DNA from: Clostridiales bacterium
GTDB taxonomy: Bacteria; Bacillota; Clostridia; Christensenellales; JAISNN01
Length of the DNA stretch: 6,257 nt
NCBI GenBank assembly: GCA_031273965.1
Contig: JAISQX010000181.1
Location: 1 to 6,257 of the forward strand
Direction: 5' to 3'
The position numbers and the translations under genes are program-made. The notes beneath the pieces are model-generated. The model ran no database searches, was not told the origin of the DNA, and worked only from the letters and a program-made list of their open reading frames with translations. Each line of letters starts with the position of its first letter. Position 1 is the first letter of the stretch. This document shows, piece by piece, positions 5,149 through 6,257 of this stretch.

Positions 5149-6257
5149 TTATTGAGCGCGGAATTCCGCTAAAATCGCTTCCTCCTCCAAGCGCTTTTCT
5201 ATTCTGTCCAGACGTCCTTTGTAACCGGCTTTTGTGCCGTCCACAAGTCCTATTTCCAATGCCTTTCGGCAAAGGTCTCTCGCCTCCGCCAATCTGTCCG
5301 TACGCTCTAATATCATAACTAAGCGCTTGTACGAATAGAGATTCGACGGATAATTCGGAACATTCGTAAAACAATACTCAACGTCCTCGCGGCACTTTGC
5401 TTCGCATTTTTGCAAGATGCCTTTTTCTTTACGCCTTGCAAAATAAATCCTTATAAGCTTGTCGTTAAGTTTGCTTATGACCGTAGAGTTGTCCAAAAAT
5501 TTGTTTACGAGATATTCGTAAAGATTGTCAAGAAGTTCTATCGATATGACCTTTCTATATCTGGTGATAAACGTGAATACCAATCTGAAGAACATGGTAT
5601 TATCGCCTTCTATCACGTAGAACGGGAACCTCGGTATGTTTATCTTCTTTCCTTCGACAAACAAATCTCTAAACTCGGGCTTGAGCTCGTCGGGTAGGTT
5701 TTCATAGTAATCGTCGCGTATGCCTATTCTCTCGACCCTCTCGCCGGTTTCGCTGATATAGTACCAACCGTCTTGATATGTATAACCTTCTGGAACGTCA
5801 ATCATCGTGTCGTCCATTATCGGCGCTTCGTCGTCGTCTTCGTCGTCGTCCTCGGAAACCTTCTTCTTCTCTTTAGTCGCTGCCGCTTCTTGTTCGGCGC
5901 GGCTTCTTTCTTCCTCTATGCGACGCTCCTCTATAATTCTGTTTTCCTCGGCGATACGTCTTTCTTCGTCATACGCCGCCGCTTCCGCGGCTTCTTGCTC
6001 TTCGCGAAGCCTTTCCTCTTCCTCAAGCCTTCTCGCTTCTTCTTCGGCAAGACGTTCTTCCTCAAGCCTTTTAGCCTCTTCTTCGGCAAGACGTTCTTCC
6101 TCAAGTCTTTTTGCCTCTTCTTCGGCAAGGCGCTCTTCCTCAAGTCTTTTAGCTTCTTCCTCGGCAAGACGCTCTTCCTCAAGCCTTCTAGCCTCTTCCT
6201 CGGCTCTTTCGGCTTCGGCTTGCTCTTCTCTGAGTCTTTCCTCTTCCGCAAGTCTTG
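5149..6257 (-). CDS. Charged helical-repeat protein with conserved C-terminal TPR-like domain (5' end beyond window)
   Basis: The minus frame is open from the right edge to TAA at 5149, 368 residues visible. An ATG at 5817 exists in frame but is internal: the frame continues without stops and the composition is continuous, so the start lies outside. Visible residues 1-127 are Glu/Arg/Ala-rich helix with four tandem 13-residue repeats (25-76, unit LEEERLAEEEAKR). KEKKKVS and an acidic run EDDDEDDDE (135-143) link it to a ~222-residue C-terminal domain. That domain begins with GYTYQDGWYYISETGERVER, contains a hydrophobic centre (IPRFPFYVIEGDN, then MFFRLVFTFI), and ends with a TPR-like helix pair (about 305-338: YKRLVMILER, RLAEARDLCRKALEIG) and a charged helix. 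There is no membrane segment in view. Likely a cytoplasmic scaffold or structural protein; the family is not recognised. The terminator at 5087-5132 ends it. Confidence 0.85.
   Translation of the reverse strand, partial: RLAEEERLREEQAEAERAEEEARRLEEERLAEEEAKRLEEERLAEEEAKRLEEERLAEEEAKRLEEERLAEEEARRLEEEERLREEQEAAEAAAYDEERRIAEENRIIEERRIEEERSRAEQEAAATKEKKKVSEDDDEDDDEAPIMDDTMIDVPEGYTYQDGWYYISETGERVERIGIRDDYYENLPDELKPEFRDLFVEGKKINIPRFPFYVIEGDNTMFFRLVFTFITRYRKVISIELLDNLYEYLVNKFLDNSTVISKLNDKLIRIYFARRKEKGILQKCEAKCREDVEYCFTNVPNYPSNLYSYKRLVMILERTDRLAEARDLCRKALEIGLVDGTKAGYKGRLDRIEKRLEEEAILAEFRAQ
6029..6184 (-). repeat. Four tandem 39-bp repeats encoding 13-residue helical units
   Basis: Units at 6029-6067, 6068-6106, 6107-6145 and 6146-6184 are each 39 bases and differ at only a few positions, mostly synonymous (plus one Arg/Lys swap). 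They encode LEEERLAEEEAKR in register. A degenerate unit follows toward the right edge and irregular Glu/Arg-rich sequence precedes toward 5940. Such arrays change copy number by slippage or recombination. Confidence 0.9.

Noticed and set aside
5815..5817. ATG at 5817 as the start of a 222-residue gene
   Set aside because: The frame is open all the way to the right edge with coherent protein content and there is no ribosome-binding site before this ATG, so it is an internal Met.
6029..6184. Tandem repeats as a CRISPR array
   Set aside because: Units are contiguous with no unique spacers and are in frame within a long coding region.
5931..6251. A Lys/Arg-rich minus-strand frame of 106 codons
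   Set aside because: It is the shifted reading of the Glu-rich 39-bp repeats; stop-free alternate frames are expected from such repeats, and the Glu/Ala/Leu frame continues into the conserved C-terminal domain.

Overview
The window looks like chromosomal DNA from a low-to-moderate GC Gram-positive bacterium, most likely an uncultured Clostridia-like member of the Bacillota. The reasons are AT-rich intergenic regions, GGAGG/AAAGAG-type Shine-Dalgarno sites, a consensus SigA-type promoter, an RlmCD-type rRNA methyltransferase with an Fe-S cysteine set, and a Clostridium-style DinB polymerase. The taxonomic call is inference from style; no marker gene is present.

Layout, left to right. (1) 1-1142 is AT-rich and reads leftward: a near-perfect consensus promoter (1114-1142, minus), a leader with two mutually exclusive hairpins that overlap a strong ribosome-binding site, two small unrecognised genes (735-938 and 285-620), and an N-terminally truncated S1/HtrA-like serine protease fragment (1-163). 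In the two small genes, and in the protease fragment, the protein-like frame does not agree with the best start signal or lacks a start. This suggests a decaying or frameshifted locus, or sequence errors. (2) 1285-2739, plus: a 23S rRNA uracil-5 methyltransferase with an unusual insertion and a TATAAT box only six bases before its ATG. (3) 2781-3368, minus: a six-helix membrane protein convergent with the methyltransferase. (4) 3369-3730: a divergent intergenic region carrying a ~180-bp imperfect inverted repeat, probably a mobile or repetitive palindromic element. (5) 3731-4981, plus: a Y-family DNA polymerase (DinB/Pol IV type). (6) 5087-5132: a bidirectional terminator hairpin. (7) 5149-6257, minus, running off the right edge: the C-terminal part of a large protein with a charged helical region containing four near-perfect 13-residue repeats, an acidic linker and a conserved-looking C-terminal domain with a TPR-like helical hairpin.

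The methyltransferase and polymerase are housekeeping or repair genes and the neighbours share no obvious pathway. I see no defence system, CRISPR array, tRNA or rRNA. The parts most worth follow-up are the promoter/leader switch at 1001-1142, the palindromic element at 3435-3614 and the repeat protein at the right end.
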